Below, in pieces: positions 10,201-18,935 of a stretch of DNA of 64,000 nt. Every line of letters starts with the position of its first letter. Position 1 is the first letter of the stretch. The DNA is from CAZPQK01 sp964588695 (GTDB lineage Bacteria; Krumholzibacteriota; Krumholzibacteriia; WVZY01; JAKEHA01). The stretch is taken from the NCBI GenBank assembly GCA_964588695.1, contig CAZPQK010000001.1, forward strand, positions 1-64,000. The letters run 5' to 3'. The translations under genes and the position numbers were made by a program. Under the pieces are notes generated by a model. That model was given only the letters and a program-made list of their open reading frames with translations. It was not told the origin of the DNA and ran no database searches.

Positions 10201-13200
10201 TGGTGATTGCTGACGTCCCAATTGCTTGCGCACACGATGGCAATACGATAGCGGTGAGCGTGGAAAGCGCTGGTGACGTGGTTACGCCCGGTGGAACTCC
10301 GCCGATTGTCGGCACTTTTCCACTCGGCGGCAGCATCAACACCGTTGATGGAGCGGTGGCCGCACAGTTCACGGTGGCGGCAGACTCCGATAGCTTGTTG
10401 CTAACCGACCAGTTCGACAATCTGGTTCTGAACGTAATGATCCCCAGCAATGGGGTAACCGGCGACACGCTTGTTGCTTTCACAATCGAAAACCTGGGAA
10501 CGGCAACAACCGACCACATCCAGCGGCTGGCGCTGTATCGCGACGGCGGTGACGGCGTGTTCGATGCGGCCAACGGCGACGACTTATGGTTGGGCGATTT
10601 CGTCGGCCTCAACGCGACAACTTTTCTGGTCACCGGACTGACGCAGGTGTTGGACCCGACATGCGCTGACGTTCGACTCTTTGTGGCGGCAGACCTGGTG
10701 GACGATGTTCCCGGCGGAGCATCGATTCAGTTTCAGCTTCCGCTCAATGGCGTCCAGTATACGTCGAGCAACAATGGTCCTCGCGACGCACCAGTCACCA
10801 GCCCCACGATCCAACTGATTCCCGTGCCAGACATCATCACCGTGTTTCCTTATTCGGTGGGTGACGCGGTGGTGCACCCCGGATCGCCAGATCTTCTGAA
10901 CTTTGGGCTTGGCTTCTACAATGGTCTGGACTCACCGGTAACGCTCCAGGAGATGTTGCTGTCGCAGATCGGTTCGGCGGGTGGCGCCGAACTTGAGGCC
11001 GCGCACGCTTATGCCGACGTGGACAGCAACGGCCTCTTTACGCCGGCCGACATCGCCGACGTCGGACTAGTCACCACCGATGGCGTTGAATACTCATTCT
11101 CAAATCTAAACCTCTCCCTGTCTCCTCAGAAGATTACTTACCTCTTCGTCGCGTACGATCTTGCTTTGATTTGTCGCGACTCGGTTACGATCGACTTTCA
11201 GCTGGCCAATGTCGATGATCTGAAGTTTGAAGAAACCACTGTGGTAATCCAAGGCGAGCCGTTTGCCAATTCTCCGGGACTCGACACAGCCAACGGAATG
11301 GTTGCAGCGCAGATTACCAGCACCCGACAGCCAGCTTACCGTGCCGCACCCGGAGAGCAGAATGTACCCGTGTTTGGCTTGACCATCCCAGCTAATGGTG
11401 CTCAGCCCGACCTGTTGTCCGCCTTCGCCATCACTAGCTCGGGAACGGCGGTGCCTGGGGCGGACATTTCTTTGATGAACTTGTGGATTGAAACCGAAGA
11501 CGCGAAGTCGGGCTTCTCTGAACTATCGGACCAACTTCTGGCCTCTTTGGTATGGTCCGGATCGGACTGGCGTACGGTTACGGCGCTGAATCAACCAATT
11601 CCGACAACCGGACTGCCGTGCTATGTCACCGCCAACATCAACTCAGGAGCGGCTGACGAGCGAACCATTGTTGCGGAACTTCCAGTCAACGGAATCACTG
11701 TCGCTTCCGGAAACGATGGTCCGCTGGATCGCGTGATTAGCAACGTCAACGTAACTACAATTTCAACCGACCCATTGCTGGCGTCGCTAAGCACAGATGC
11801 GCCGAGTTTTAGTGTCGGCCAGCAGTTCTCGGTTTCCATGCGCATCCGCAACCAGGGCGCCACCCCCCTTACCGGCGTGCACTCGTCGGTGTTGAGTGCG
11901 TCTGGAACCGGCTCGGCGTCCGTCGTATCGGGGCCTTCAATTTCCGGTTTTGACCTCGCCGCAGGAGCCGACACGACAGCAACGTGGTTGCTGCAGGCAA
12001 CGTCTGCTGGCAATATCGAATGGTGCGGCCAGGCCTTTAATGCCGACAGCAGCGAAGTCACCGCGCAAACCTGCACCCCTACTATCGCCATCCAGAACTC
12101 GCCAGCAAACATCGTGGCGACGTTCACCAGTACCGCGCCACCCGGCGTGACCGCCGATCAGGACGATGTCAGTCTGTGGTCGTTGGCGGTCGATTATTCG
12201 GGCGCGGACACTAGCTTTGCGTCGGTTGTGCTGCGTTCGATTGGATTTAGTGTTGACGATGGTGCCGGCACCAACCGTGCGCCGAATTCCGCGTTGCGTG
12301 CGGCGCGCATCATCAGCTCGACGGGAACCAACTTCTCCTCGCCGCTCGATTTGCAGGACACCAACCCCGTCGCCATTGTATTCCCAAGTCCGGTGAAGAT
12401 CGACCCGGGCGACATCGTCACGCTCACTATGCGTGGAGACATTGCCACCTCGCCGACTCTGGCTCCCATGGGTCTGCGATTTGACGACATCAGCCAGCTC
12501 GAGACCAGCGACGCCAACAGCGATGGCGCGATAACGCCAACCACAGTCCAGGCATACCCTTGGAACACAGGGGCGATTCAAATTACAACTCCGGCGGAGA
12601 CGTTACGGGTAAGCAATGCCGACACGTCGTCGGTAACCGCGAACACCGGACAATCCAACGTAGCGCTGATGGAACTGTCGTTTTTCAACGAAAGTCCCGC
12701 AACTTCGTCCAACATTTTGGTTACAGACTTTGCATTGGGAATTGTTGACAGCACCGGGTCACTGATCGCTCCGACAGACGTAGCGTCGCGGATTTCGGTT
12801 TACGCCGGCGCGACGCAGATCTTTACGACAACCTCGCTGCCGACATTTGCGGCGACGTTCAACATCGACCTGACCACGGACATACTGGTCGCGCCCCAGA
12901 CCGATCAACCGGTCACCATTACGTTCGACGCACAGGACTTTCCGTCCGAAGCAAAGTTCCGGGCTCGATTGTTCTCACCTGCTTCGATTTCGGCGCGCGA
13001 TGCAGCGGACGGCCACGCGGTGACCGTGGTATCCAACGGCAATCCCTTCCCTATGTGGTCTCGGTCTGTGACCTTTGCCCAGCCCGCAACCGGACTGGCG
13101 ATCGTCCACAGCTCGACCTCACCGCCCGCGGTGGTTCCGGGACAATCGCCGGTGTCGCTGATGTCGCTGCGTGTTGCCCATGCGGATACCGCCGCCAACG

Positions 13201-14369
13201 CGGCGCCCATTCGCGTCGACTCACTGGCCTTGGAGTTCGGCACACCAAGTGGGTCACCAGTGTTCCCTGGGTCTGTGTTTGACATCATCTGCATAATGGA
13301 GGGGTCAGACACACTCGCGGCGGTGACATCGCTTAGCGGGTCCAGCCCGCTCGCTCCTTGTGCGTTCGACCAGCCGCTGGTATTGGCGCCAGGGGATACC
13401 GCAACATTACAGGTGGTAGTCGACATTTCGCCTGCCGTGCAGCCGGTCGTGTTCATGGCGCGTATGGAAGCATCTTTCTGGGGCGCCTACGACAGTAACA
13501 GCGGCGAACGCGTCACCGGCGTTGCTGGGCAATTCCCTCAGGTATCCCAGCCGACCGAAATCCAGCTTCCAACCAGTCAGCTGCTTTGCGACCTGCAATC
13601 TCTCCTACCCGCAAATGTTATCCAGGGTGAAGTTGATGTCGAAGTATTGGACGTAGTGCTTAGCAACGAGAACCCGGCGGGGTATTCGGTCGCGGAACTC
13701 CGAGAGGTTACCTTCACGCTAGTCGATTCCAAAGGCAGTGGGCTTTCGGCAAACGAGTTCGTAGCAACGGCAGAGCTGTATCGCGGCCAACAACTCATCT
13801 CCACCGGACAAGTCGGAAGCTCCGGCATAGTCATGCCCATTGGCGTGGGCCTGGTTCAATGTGGACCGGAAAGCCAAGAAACGTTGATGCTGAAGGTGGA
13901 ACTGGCACAGCCGGCTGCGAACAGATCCTTTCGGATTCAGATAGAAGACAACGCTGCCTTGGACATACGCGAAGCTGGCAGCGGCACCGCGATAACGCCG
14001 GTCGCGCGCTCGGGCGCGTTCCCATTAACCACCAACGCTGCGACAATCTTGGGGACTTCATTAGCCGAGAGTTTCACCAACTATCCCAACCCGTTCGCCG
14101 CTGGTCGCGACAATACGCGCATTACGTTCGTGCTCGAGTCGGAATCGCGGGTAACGCTCAAGCTGTACACACTGTGGGGCAAAGAAGTCACAACAATCCT
14201 GGATAACTCGACGTTAATGGCAGGGTTGCATCAAGATTCGCAGTGGGATGGTCGCACTAGCAACGGTGACGTTGTCAACAACGGCGTTTACTATCTGGTC
14301 CTAGAGACTTTTCCAACCAACGGCGGCTCCGCTGCCACAGTAAGACGCAAGGTGGCAGTGGTACGATGA
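7257..14369 (+). CDS. Giant modular secreted protein with type IX/FlgD-like C-terminal domain
   Basis: 2370 residues, TTG start with AAAGG 12 bases upstream, signal peptide at about 10-33. Four repeat zones follow. (1) Three units of about 88 residues at roughly 36-308, each with a GxYxG(D/N)G opening and an NxAGxxYxW ending. (2) A DUF11/CARDB-type Ig domain at about 312-440, then a linker. (3) Three tandem units of about 315 residues, each ending NDGP or NNGP plus a few residues (DNA positions ~9812, 10765, 11705) and containing Asp/Asn/Gly-rich loops resembling calcium-binding dockerin loops. (4) After another CARDB-like domain, four units of about 160 residues from nt 12112 to 14050, each closing on a (S/G)G..VT or DG..(V/I)T strand. 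The last ~95 residues (NYPNPFAAG...GVYYLVLE) are a FlgD-like/type A sorting domain. The role is probably cell-surface or matrix structure or adhesion. The stop overlaps the next ATG (ATGA). Confidence 0.8.
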   Translation: MGQPLVSITRRILALCGVALLVAAVPNRAVADHELRSGWYIGSSLPAKIGVGFRPDVVVIKATTAQFAHISTSTMPPGMSVALADNSNPQTGLIDSLTADGFEVTGNGAVNGLLVTYFWTAIKASPEAVEVGTYTGDGVASRWVPTTSRIGYLMIMGENNERRIHRYSGQAIGQSARFDQGGTHSDIFDFGTTGFQLSGTNEANEAGVTFHYIAFDSAAISVGSYLGDGTDGRAISTNDPGIVIVTNTSRNTDPMYRVDAATVGGASYFTDELNSTGTIGTLDAAGFTVDSADETNRAGDTYQWMAMSATPGSNLELKAAAVPSTADVGDTVTILVSLENLGPSDVGSVQVNASLPAGLTRRSHNVSSGNYAPGTGLWTIGAGIAAGAIDTLWIAVEVESGFEGQTIADSVFVSFSDQPDPEAENNVAPYQVSVTSGQPAPLLVDVPGSVQPNEVTHEDGPFAFQISLDNQSSTGVLLDVSSQITMSDGMHTYSALLANPTWVPGNAQGFPIAFNTSSLPPALDTNRLYPLTLDLIGVDDFSSPYVSSFTTIGSNEVWVTEPWIDVAASAIGNDAASPGDTSKVALAFTLTNNYGNSKNLTALTLVNASSGPGSNANLDAQISRVRVFDVFGGAALGEGTFSNGALTINVSPNLNIPSGESRTLNILVDVDSTLARDGDRIDVMIDDHAAIVFSGPTLVDTTVTALNPLDSFGSLSVDGSLSHQYVAAPSSQTQLVSGTTNQHLFTLFPPANGYSADTLTSITVADSTGSINPSNLTTVKLWLDDGSNLFEPGSDTFVATFGFTGDRYVASGFSIPVSGTTSFHVAADVALTVNDGDQLTPVIPINGIGVTSGNDGPLNSLVATGSSFTLVQVQEVAINAVALPSLAIDPGQPDVRLQHLQLVNNSPTAIALDSLRITNVSTGAGTQADLDAGVGLIRVYHDNGNGLLDIGDLLLGTGFFASGQTTIATGLNLDGNDLAELLVIADVPIACAHDGNTIAVSVESAGDVVTPGGTPPIVGTFPLGGSINTVDGAVAAQFTVAADSDSLLLTDQFDNLVLNVMIPSNGVTGDTLVAFTIENLGTATTDHIQRLALYRDGGDGVFDAANGDDLWLGDFVGLNATTFLVTGLTQVLDPTCADVRLFVAADLVDDVPGGASIQFQLPLNGVQYTSSNNGPRDAPVTSPTIQLIPVPDIITVFPYSVGDAVVHPGSPDLLNFGLGFYNGLDSPVTLQEMLLSQIGSAGGAELEAAHAYADVDSNGLFTPADIADVGLVTTDGVEYSFSNLNLSLSPQKITYLFVAYDLALICRDSVTIDFQLANVDDLKFEETTVVIQGEPFANSPGLDTANGMVAAQITSTRQPAYRAAPGEQNVPVFGLTIPANGAQPDLLSAFAITSSGTAVPGADISLMNLWIETEDAKSGFSELSDQLLASLVWSGSDWRTVTALNQPIPTTGLPCYVTANINSGAADERTIVAELPVNGITVASGNDGPLDRVISNVNVTTISTDPLLASLSTDAPSFSVGQQFSVSMRIRNQGATPLTGVHSSVLSASGTGSASVVSGPSISGFDLAAGADTTATWLLQATSAGNIEWCGQAFNADSSEVTAQTCTPTIAIQNSPANIVATFTSTAPPGVTADQDDVSLWSLAVDYSGADTSFASVVLRSIGFSVDDGAGTNRAPNSALRAARIISSTGTNFSSPLDLQDTNPVAIVFPSPVKIDPGDIVTLTMRGDIATSPTLAPMGLRFDDISQLETSDANSDGAITPTTVQAYPWNTGAIQITTPAETLRVSNADTSSVTANTGQSNVALMELSFFNESPATSSNILVTDFALGIVDSTGSLIAPTDVASRISVYAGATQIFTTTSLPTFAATFNIDLTTDILVAPQTDQPVTITFDAQDFPSEAKFRARLFSPASISARDAADGHAVTVVSNGNPFPMWSRSVTFAQPATGLAIVHSSTSPPAVVPGQSPVSLMSLRVAHADTAANAAPIRVDSLALEFGTPSGSPVFPGSVFDIICIMEGSDTLAAVTSLSGSSPLAPCAFDQPLVLAPGDTATLQVVVDISPAVQPVVFMARMEASFWGAYDSNSGERVTGVAGQFPQVSQPTEIQLPTSQLLCDLQSLLPANVIQGEVDVEVLDVVLSNENPAGYSVAELREVTFTLVDSKGSGLSANEFVATAELYRGQQLISTGQVGSSGIVMPIGVGLVQCGPESQETLMLKVELAQPAANRSFRIQIEDNAALDIREAGSGTAITPVARSGAFPLTTNAATILGTSLAESFTNYPNPFAAGRDNTRITFVLESESRVTLKLYTLWGKEVTTILDNSTLMAGLHQDSQWDGRTSNGDVVNNGVYYLVLETFPTNGGSAATVRRKVAVVR

Positions 14370-16351
14370 CTCGACTGCTACTCATAGTCTCACTGGCGCT
14401 AGCTTCTATGGCACCCAGCGCCCACGCCGGTTCCAGTGGCTATGGAACCGAACTCCCGTTCGTTATCGGTGGCAACGCGCGTTCCAGCGGCCTGGGGATG
14501 ACCGGTGTGGCTCGCTCGGGCCGCGCGTCCTTGCTGTTAACCAACCCGGCCAGCCTCGCCGACGTTAACCGGCCAGGCTTCGACGGTTTTCGTACGACAT
14601 TCTTTGACGACGACACCAACTACATAACGCTTTCCGGTGCCTATCCTTTTCTTAGTTTCGGAACTCTGGGTGTGGGCATAATGCGCCTTTCGGTGGGCGG
14701 AATCGAAGAACGCGACGCTACCAACGTTCTCGTTAGCTCGGACTTGAAGAACAGCAACACCAGAGTTGTCGTTGGATACGGAATGACTGTAACCGACATG
14801 GTTTCGCTAGGCATAAATCTGAAAGTCGACAACCAACAGCTCGCCGGATTCAGCGGATCCGGAGTGGGCGGTGACCTGGGTGGGCGTTTTCGGCGCGACT
14901 TCGCGGCCACATCGGCGTTTAGGAGCGTGTCAGCGGGGTTAGCGGTGGAGAACTTTGTCGAGCCTTCCATAAAACTCGACCAAGAGTCGGTAGCCGACCC
15001 CACTCAAGTGGTCCTGGGAACCGAACTGGAATCTGTGTACTCTTCGCTGTCACTAACCACTGCGCTGGAATTGGTGTCACCACGACACTCTCCTACCATC
15101 GTTCGCTTTGGTCAGGAGTTTTCCTACCAGAATATGCTGGCATTACGTTTTGGCGCCGACGGTTCCACACTTACCTACGGCGTGGGAGGCTACTACCGCG
15201 GTGTGAGTGTCGACTACGCCTATCGCGAAGAAGACCTGGGCGGCAACCATCGCGTTTCCGTCGCGTTTGATTTTGGGCAATCGCGAGAACAACGCCGCGA
15301 GCGGGTACAGCACGACCTGGAGCAAGAACTACAAGAGCGACTGGCGAGCAGGCTGTTCGATTTAGAGCAGTCGCAACTCGCAGACCTTAAGAAGTCCGCC
15401 GATGCCAAGTTCGCCGCGCGCGAGTGGTACGATGCGCGATCGCAGTACGAAATGATCAGTGTTCTGCAGCCGGACGACGCTCACGCGCTTGACCGCATTA
15501 AAGAATGCGCGCGAGAGAACAACCTCGACATTGGGCGTCGTCTCATGGCCGAGGAAAACTACCTGGCGGCGGCCGACAAATTTGCCGAGGTGTTAGCCGA
15601 CTTTCCCAGTCACCCTGAGGCTCTGCGATTGCGTTCCGAATGTGCGAGCGCGATTAACGCCGCGGCCGATCGCACGCAAATGATCGAGCGACAACTGTCG
15701 CGCTCCATCGACTTGTACGCGGCCCGAGATTATCTGGCCGCGCTAAACGGCTTCAATCAGGTGTTGGAGTTTCAACCGGATAATCGACTCGCCGGAGAAT
15801 ACCGGCGCAAAGCCATTGGAAACATTGCGGCGCTACATCGCCAACTGTTGAACCAGGCCGATCAACAAAGCAAGCGCGGTGAGTTCGGCGACGCGTTAAC
15901 CACACTGGAGAAGGCGCGGGAGCTGCGACCCGACGACGGCGCGACGCGCCAGGCTATTGAATCGGTGCAGCGCGCCATCAGCGAAAGGCGCCAGGCTCAG
16001 ACGCGCCCCACACCGGCAGAAACCGCTCCCAAGCAGCGCAAACCCGCTGTAGACCCTGAAGTGCTGGAAGCGCGATACGCCGAAGGTGTGGCTGCCTTCG
16101 AAAGCGGCGATTTTCGCGCCGCAACCCGCGCGCTCTCGCAGGTTTGGGCGGCCGACCCCAACTACAACAACGCAGTCTCGCTACTCGCGCGCGCCTACCT
16201 GCTGCTGGGAATGCAGCACTATGCTGCGGGTCGATACGATGAAGCCATCGACATCTGGGAGCGCGCGTTGACGGTTCAACCAGACAACACCAAGGCCCGA
16301 CGTTACCTGACGAAAGCCAAAGAGGAAGCCAGCAGGCTATCAAACCAGTAG
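14366..16351 (+). CDS. PorV/UPF0164-like outer-membrane barrel fused to periplasmic TPRs
   Basis: 661 residues with a signal peptide (about 1-22, ending AHAG). Residues 25-310 resemble the PorV/PorQ (UPF0164) family: a GGNARSSGLGMTGVA opening, a TNPASLADV motif, and alternating strands such as YITLSGAYPFLSFGTLGVGI. After a charged stretch (about 310-345), residues 345-655 contain TPR motifs, for example AREWYDARSQYEMISVLQPD and AGRYDEAIDIWERALTVQPD. PorV in Bacteroidota shuttles type IX cargo at the outer membrane. A barrel directly fused to a TPR array is unusual, and its place behind a cargo-like giant protein suggests a dedicated export or anchoring partner. The ATG overlaps the giant gene's stop. 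The phosphatase gene starts after a one-base gap. Confidence 0.75.
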   Translation: MTRLLLIVSLALASMAPSAHAGSSGYGTELPFVIGGNARSSGLGMTGVARSGRASLLLTNPASLADVNRPGFDGFRTTFFDDDTNYITLSGAYPFLSFGTLGVGIMRLSVGGIEERDATNVLVSSDLKNSNTRVVVGYGMTVTDMVSLGINLKVDNQQLAGFSGSGVGGDLGGRFRRDFAATSAFRSVSAGLAVENFVEPSIKLDQESVADPTQVVLGTELESVYSSLSLTTALELVSPRHSPTIVRFGQEFSYQNMLALRFGADGSTLTYGVGGYYRGVSVDYAYREEDLGGNHRVSVAFDFGQSREQRRERVQHDLEQELQERLASRLFDLEQSQLADLKKSADAKFAAREWYDARSQYEMISVLQPDDAHALDRIKECARENNLDIGRRLMAEENYLAAADKFAEVLADFPSHPEALRLRSECASAINAAADRTQMIERQLSRSIDLYAARDYLAALNGFNQVLEFQPDNRLAGEYRRKAIGNIAALHRQLLNQADQQSKRGEFGDALTTLEKARELRPDDGATRQAIESVQRAISERRQAQTRPTPAETAPKQRKPAVDPEVLEARYAEGVAAFESGDFRAATRALSQVWAADPNYNNAVSLLARAYLLLGMQHYAAGRYDEAIDIWERALTVQPDNTKARRYLTKAKEEASRLSNQ

Positions 16352-16352
16352 C

Positions 16353-17882
16353 ATGAAGTCACACAAGCCATCATTTTGGTTCTCGCTGCGAACACAGCTC
16401 TTTGTAGGCGCAACCGTCTTGCTATCGGCGACCGTCTTAGGGATTGGTTACGGCCTGATCGTATACGAAAAGCAACTGCTCACTGACTCTGTCGTGGAAA
16501 CGGTCGTATTGCAGGGACGGAACATTGCACTGTCCAGCGAAAAGAGCCTGCTCCGTCACGATCCAGAGTTCGAGCTGTTTCCGTTGGTCGAACGACTGAT
16601 GAGCAAGAACGACGAAATCGAAAACATCACGATTGTCGATCGTGAAGGAGTAATTCAGGGGCACCCCGATTTAACCGCCATCGCGACACCGCACAATGTG
16701 ACCTATTCGGGACGCACCCGCCGAACGGTAATAGAACTGCGACCGAATGAGCAGTTATATGAACGAGACAACGGGTTTGATTTTGTAACTCCAATCGGTG
16801 GCGAAAACCAAACCGGCGCCGTCCACCTTTCGTATTCCAACCGTCAGTTATTGGCAGGTATTGACAAGTCCATCAGGCTTACCTTTGGCTTTACTCTGTT
16901 TGCGCTTCTTTTGGGAGTAGGTGCCGCTCTTATTCTTTTTCGCCGCATTTCGCAGCCCATCGCCGCACTCATGGAAGGCGTGGATCATTTTGCCGAAGGC
17001 GACCTTACTCATCATATAGACCTCGGTGTTCGAAACGAGTTCCGTGTACTGGCAGCGTCACTGAATGACATGGCCACACGAGTGGATCACGCGCGTCGCG
17101 ACATGATCGCAAAAGAGCGCATGGAAGGCGAACTTGAACTTGCCCGCGAGATTCAACAGTCGCTGTTACCTAGCCCGCAGGGCACTACCCCTGGGCTGAC
17201 CATTAAGCATAGCTTTACTTCTGCTTTTGAGGTCGGCGGAGATTACGTGGACTACCTGCCGCTGCCCGACGGTCGCACCGCGATTGTCGTTGCAGACGTC
17301 GCCGGCAAAGGAGTACCCGGTCTGATTGTAATGGCAATGGTGAAAGTTCTGGTTAACCGCCTCTTGACGGTGTCGCCGTCACCGCGACAGGTTATCCGCG
17401 GACTTAACTCCGCGATTCAGGCGAACACAAACAAGAACACGTTTGTTACGGCCTTTGTCGGTCTCGTCGATCCGGTGGCCAACACGCTGGTGTTCTCCAA
17501 CGCCGGCCACAACCCCACGTTGCTGTACTCCGCACAAACGAGAAAGGTCAGTAGCGCAAAGCTGCCCGGCCCACCCCTCGGCGCGTTTCCGAGCAATGTC
17601 TTTGACCCGACGCTCGACGAAAAGACGGTAACGCTTCAACCGGGCGACGTAATTTTGCAGTACACCGATGGACTAACCGAGTCCACAAACCGCGACGGCG
17701 ACCAGTTTGGAACCGACCGGCTTGCCCGGGTAACGGCGCAGTCCGCCCCGAATGGCCCCGACGCGCTGATAACTGCGCTTGTCAACTCAGAACGGGAATT
17801 TCGCGGTGACGCGGAACAGTTCGACGACATCACATTACTCGCGTTTTCCCTGGCGCCGGCAGCGAAAGCGGTAACGACGTGA
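16353..17882 (+). CDS. Membrane PP2C (SpoIIE/RsbU-type) phosphatase with HAMP domain
   Basis: 509 residues. TM helix about 13-35, an extracytoplasmic sensor segment to about 165, a second helix (SIRLTFGFTLFALLLGVGAA), a HAMP domain, a short coil, then a SpoIIE-type PP2C domain at about 265-500. Metal and phosphate motifs are present: GGDYVDY, VADVAGKGVPG, NAGHNP, QYTDGLTES and the final DDITLLAF. It should dephosphorylate a STAS-domain antagonist on a conserved Ser, most likely the one encoded at the end of the next gene, in response to an envelope signal. The stop codon overlaps the next gene's GTG start (GTGA at 17879-17882). Confidence 0.9.
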   Translation: MKSHKPSFWFSLRTQLFVGATVLLSATVLGIGYGLIVYEKQLLTDSVVETVVLQGRNIALSSEKSLLRHDPEFELFPLVERLMSKNDEIENITIVDREGVIQGHPDLTAIATPHNVTYSGRTRRTVIELRPNEQLYERDNGFDFVTPIGGENQTGAVHLSYSNRQLLAGIDKSIRLTFGFTLFALLLGVGAALILFRRISQPIAALMEGVDHFAEGDLTHHIDLGVRNEFRVLAASLNDMATRVDHARRDMIAKERMEGELELAREIQQSLLPSPQGTTPGLTIKHSFTSAFEVGGDYVDYLPLPDGRTAIVVADVAGKGVPGLIVMAMVKVLVNRLLTVSPSPRQVIRGLNSAIQANTNKNTFVTAFVGLVDPVANTLVFSNAGHNPTLLYSAQTRKVSSAKLPGPPLGAFPSNVFDPTLDEKTVTLQPGDVILQYTDGLTESTNRDGDQFGTDRLARVTAQSAPNGPDALITALVNSEREFRGDAEQFDDITLLAFSLAPAAKAVTT

Positions 17883-18925
17883 TTCGGATTGTCCCCCGAT
17901 ATTTGCGCTTTTCTAGCGGCCTGGTCGGCATTTCGGCGCGCGACGCTCACCCGGACACGATCGCGCAGCTTCGCGACCTGGCGAGCGAGCTCACCGGGTT
18001 CGGTGCCGAACAGATCGCGGTTCACACTCCGCAGAGCCTGCACGATCGACTCCGCACCGCACTGGCCGACGCACCGGTGCAGGTTTGCGATTACGACGCG
18101 CCAACACCTGACGACGCTGTCGACATAGAGGTCGGCGTCGGTAACCCCGGAGTTGCGCTGCGAGCGAAGTTTTCATGTCTCGACCACATACTTCCGTGCC
18201 TGACTGTGTTCAGCATGTTGTGCGCGCGCTGCTGGCAACTGACCGACGCAGATGCCCTTAAGCTGCGTTTCGCACTTTACGAAATGGGCACCAACTGGTC
18301 CGAACACGCCGGCTTTGCCGACGCCCCGACCATTTCCGTTGAAGTCACTTCGTCGGTAACAAAACTGCATATTGAGTTTCGTGACAACGCTACGCCGTTC
18401 ATACCCGAACAAGCCGGCAAGACTGATCTTACGAATAGGTACGCAGCCGGTGAACGGCGCGGTTTTGGCGTCATGATGCTACAAAGAATTTCTCGACAAA
18501 CGCAGTACGATCACGTCGACGGTTGGAATATTACACGCCTGGTAATAACCCGGTCGGACGTCGTCAGGGCCAGCAACAGGAGGACCGCAATGGCCAACTT
18601 AACCGTAGATGTCACGACCCGTGGAGATTCCGCGGTTGTGCGCTTAGCCGGCAGTGTCGATTCGACTTCGGCGAATCAGTTGGACACACAAATTGCAACC
18701 ATCGTTGACGCCGGAGTAACCAACGTTATCGTCAACTTGTCCGGCGTCGATTTCATCAGTAGCGCGGGCATCGGCGTTTTCTTGGGAAACGTGTCAACGC
18801 TGCGAAGTCGCGGAGGTGACCTGGTCTTTGCCGCGGTTCCGGCAAACATCGCGGAGCTTTTCGAAGTAATCAACATCACCGAGTTTTTTAAGTTCGTCGA
18901 ACACGAAGACACGGTCCTGTCGTAG
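17879..18925 (+). CDS. RsbW-type serine kinase fused to RsbV-type STAS antagonist
   Basis: 348 residues from a GTG start overlapping the phosphatase stop. Residues 1-100 are unassigned. Residues about 100-230 are a GHKL ATPase of the anti-sigma kinase type: N-box E135-x3-N139-x3-H143 in YEMGTNWSEHA, a G1-like EFRDNATPF, a G2-like GERRGFGVMML, then a final strand. Residues 238-348 are a full STAS domain with FISSAGIGVFLG, in which Ser295 aligns with the phosphorylated Ser58 of SpoIIAA. Kinase and substrate are normally separate proteins. Here no stop codon separates them, only a linker of about ten residues. An internal start may also release the STAS domain alone (separate entry). Together with the phosphatase this forms a complete partner switch, and no sigma factor gene is adjacent. 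Confidence 0.88.
   Translation: MIRIVPRYLRFSSGLVGISARDAHPDTIAQLRDLASELTGFGAEQIAVHTPQSLHDRLRTALADAPVQVCDYDAPTPDDAVDIEVGVGNPGVALRAKFSCLDHILPCLTVFSMLCARCWQLTDADALKLRFALYEMGTNWSEHAGFADAPTISVEVTSSVTKLHIEFRDNATPFIPEQAGKTDLTNRYAAGERRGFGVMMLQRISRQTQYDHVDGWNITRLVITRSDVVRASNRRTAMANLTVDVTTRGDSAVVRLAGSVDSTSANQLDTQIATIVDAGVTNVIVNLSGVDFISSAGIGVFLGNVSTLRSRGGDLVFAAVPANIAELFEVINITEFFKFVEHEDTVLS
18578..18583 (+). promoter_or_regulatory. Internal Shine-Dalgarno (AGGAGG) at the kinase/STAS boundary
   Basis: AGGAGG lies inside coding sequence at the linker between the two domains, followed by ACCGCA and then an in-frame ATG GCC. Its position exactly at the domain junction and its ideal spacing argue for a working ribosome-binding site rather than a chance match. 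Confidence 0.65.
18590..18925 (+). CDS. Putative internally initiated STAS (anti-anti-sigma-like) protein
   Basis: Within the kinase-STAS fusion, ATG 18590 is in frame and preceded by AGGAGG (18578-18583) with a six-base spacer, the best Shine-Dalgarno sequence in the operon. Initiation here would give a 111-residue protein that is exactly one STAS domain, with the phospho-acceptor at Ser58, the same number as in SpoIIAA. Either the gene makes two products, or the site is a relic of two formerly separate genes whose intervening stop was lost. The sequence alone cannot tell these apart. Confidence 0.6.
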   Translation: MANLTVDVTTRGDSAVVRLAGSVDSTSANQLDTQIATIVDAGVTNVIVNLSGVDFISSAGIGVFLGNVSTLRSRGGDLVFAAVPANIAELFEVINITEFFKFVEHEDTVLS

Positions 18926-18935
18926 ACGAAAGCAC

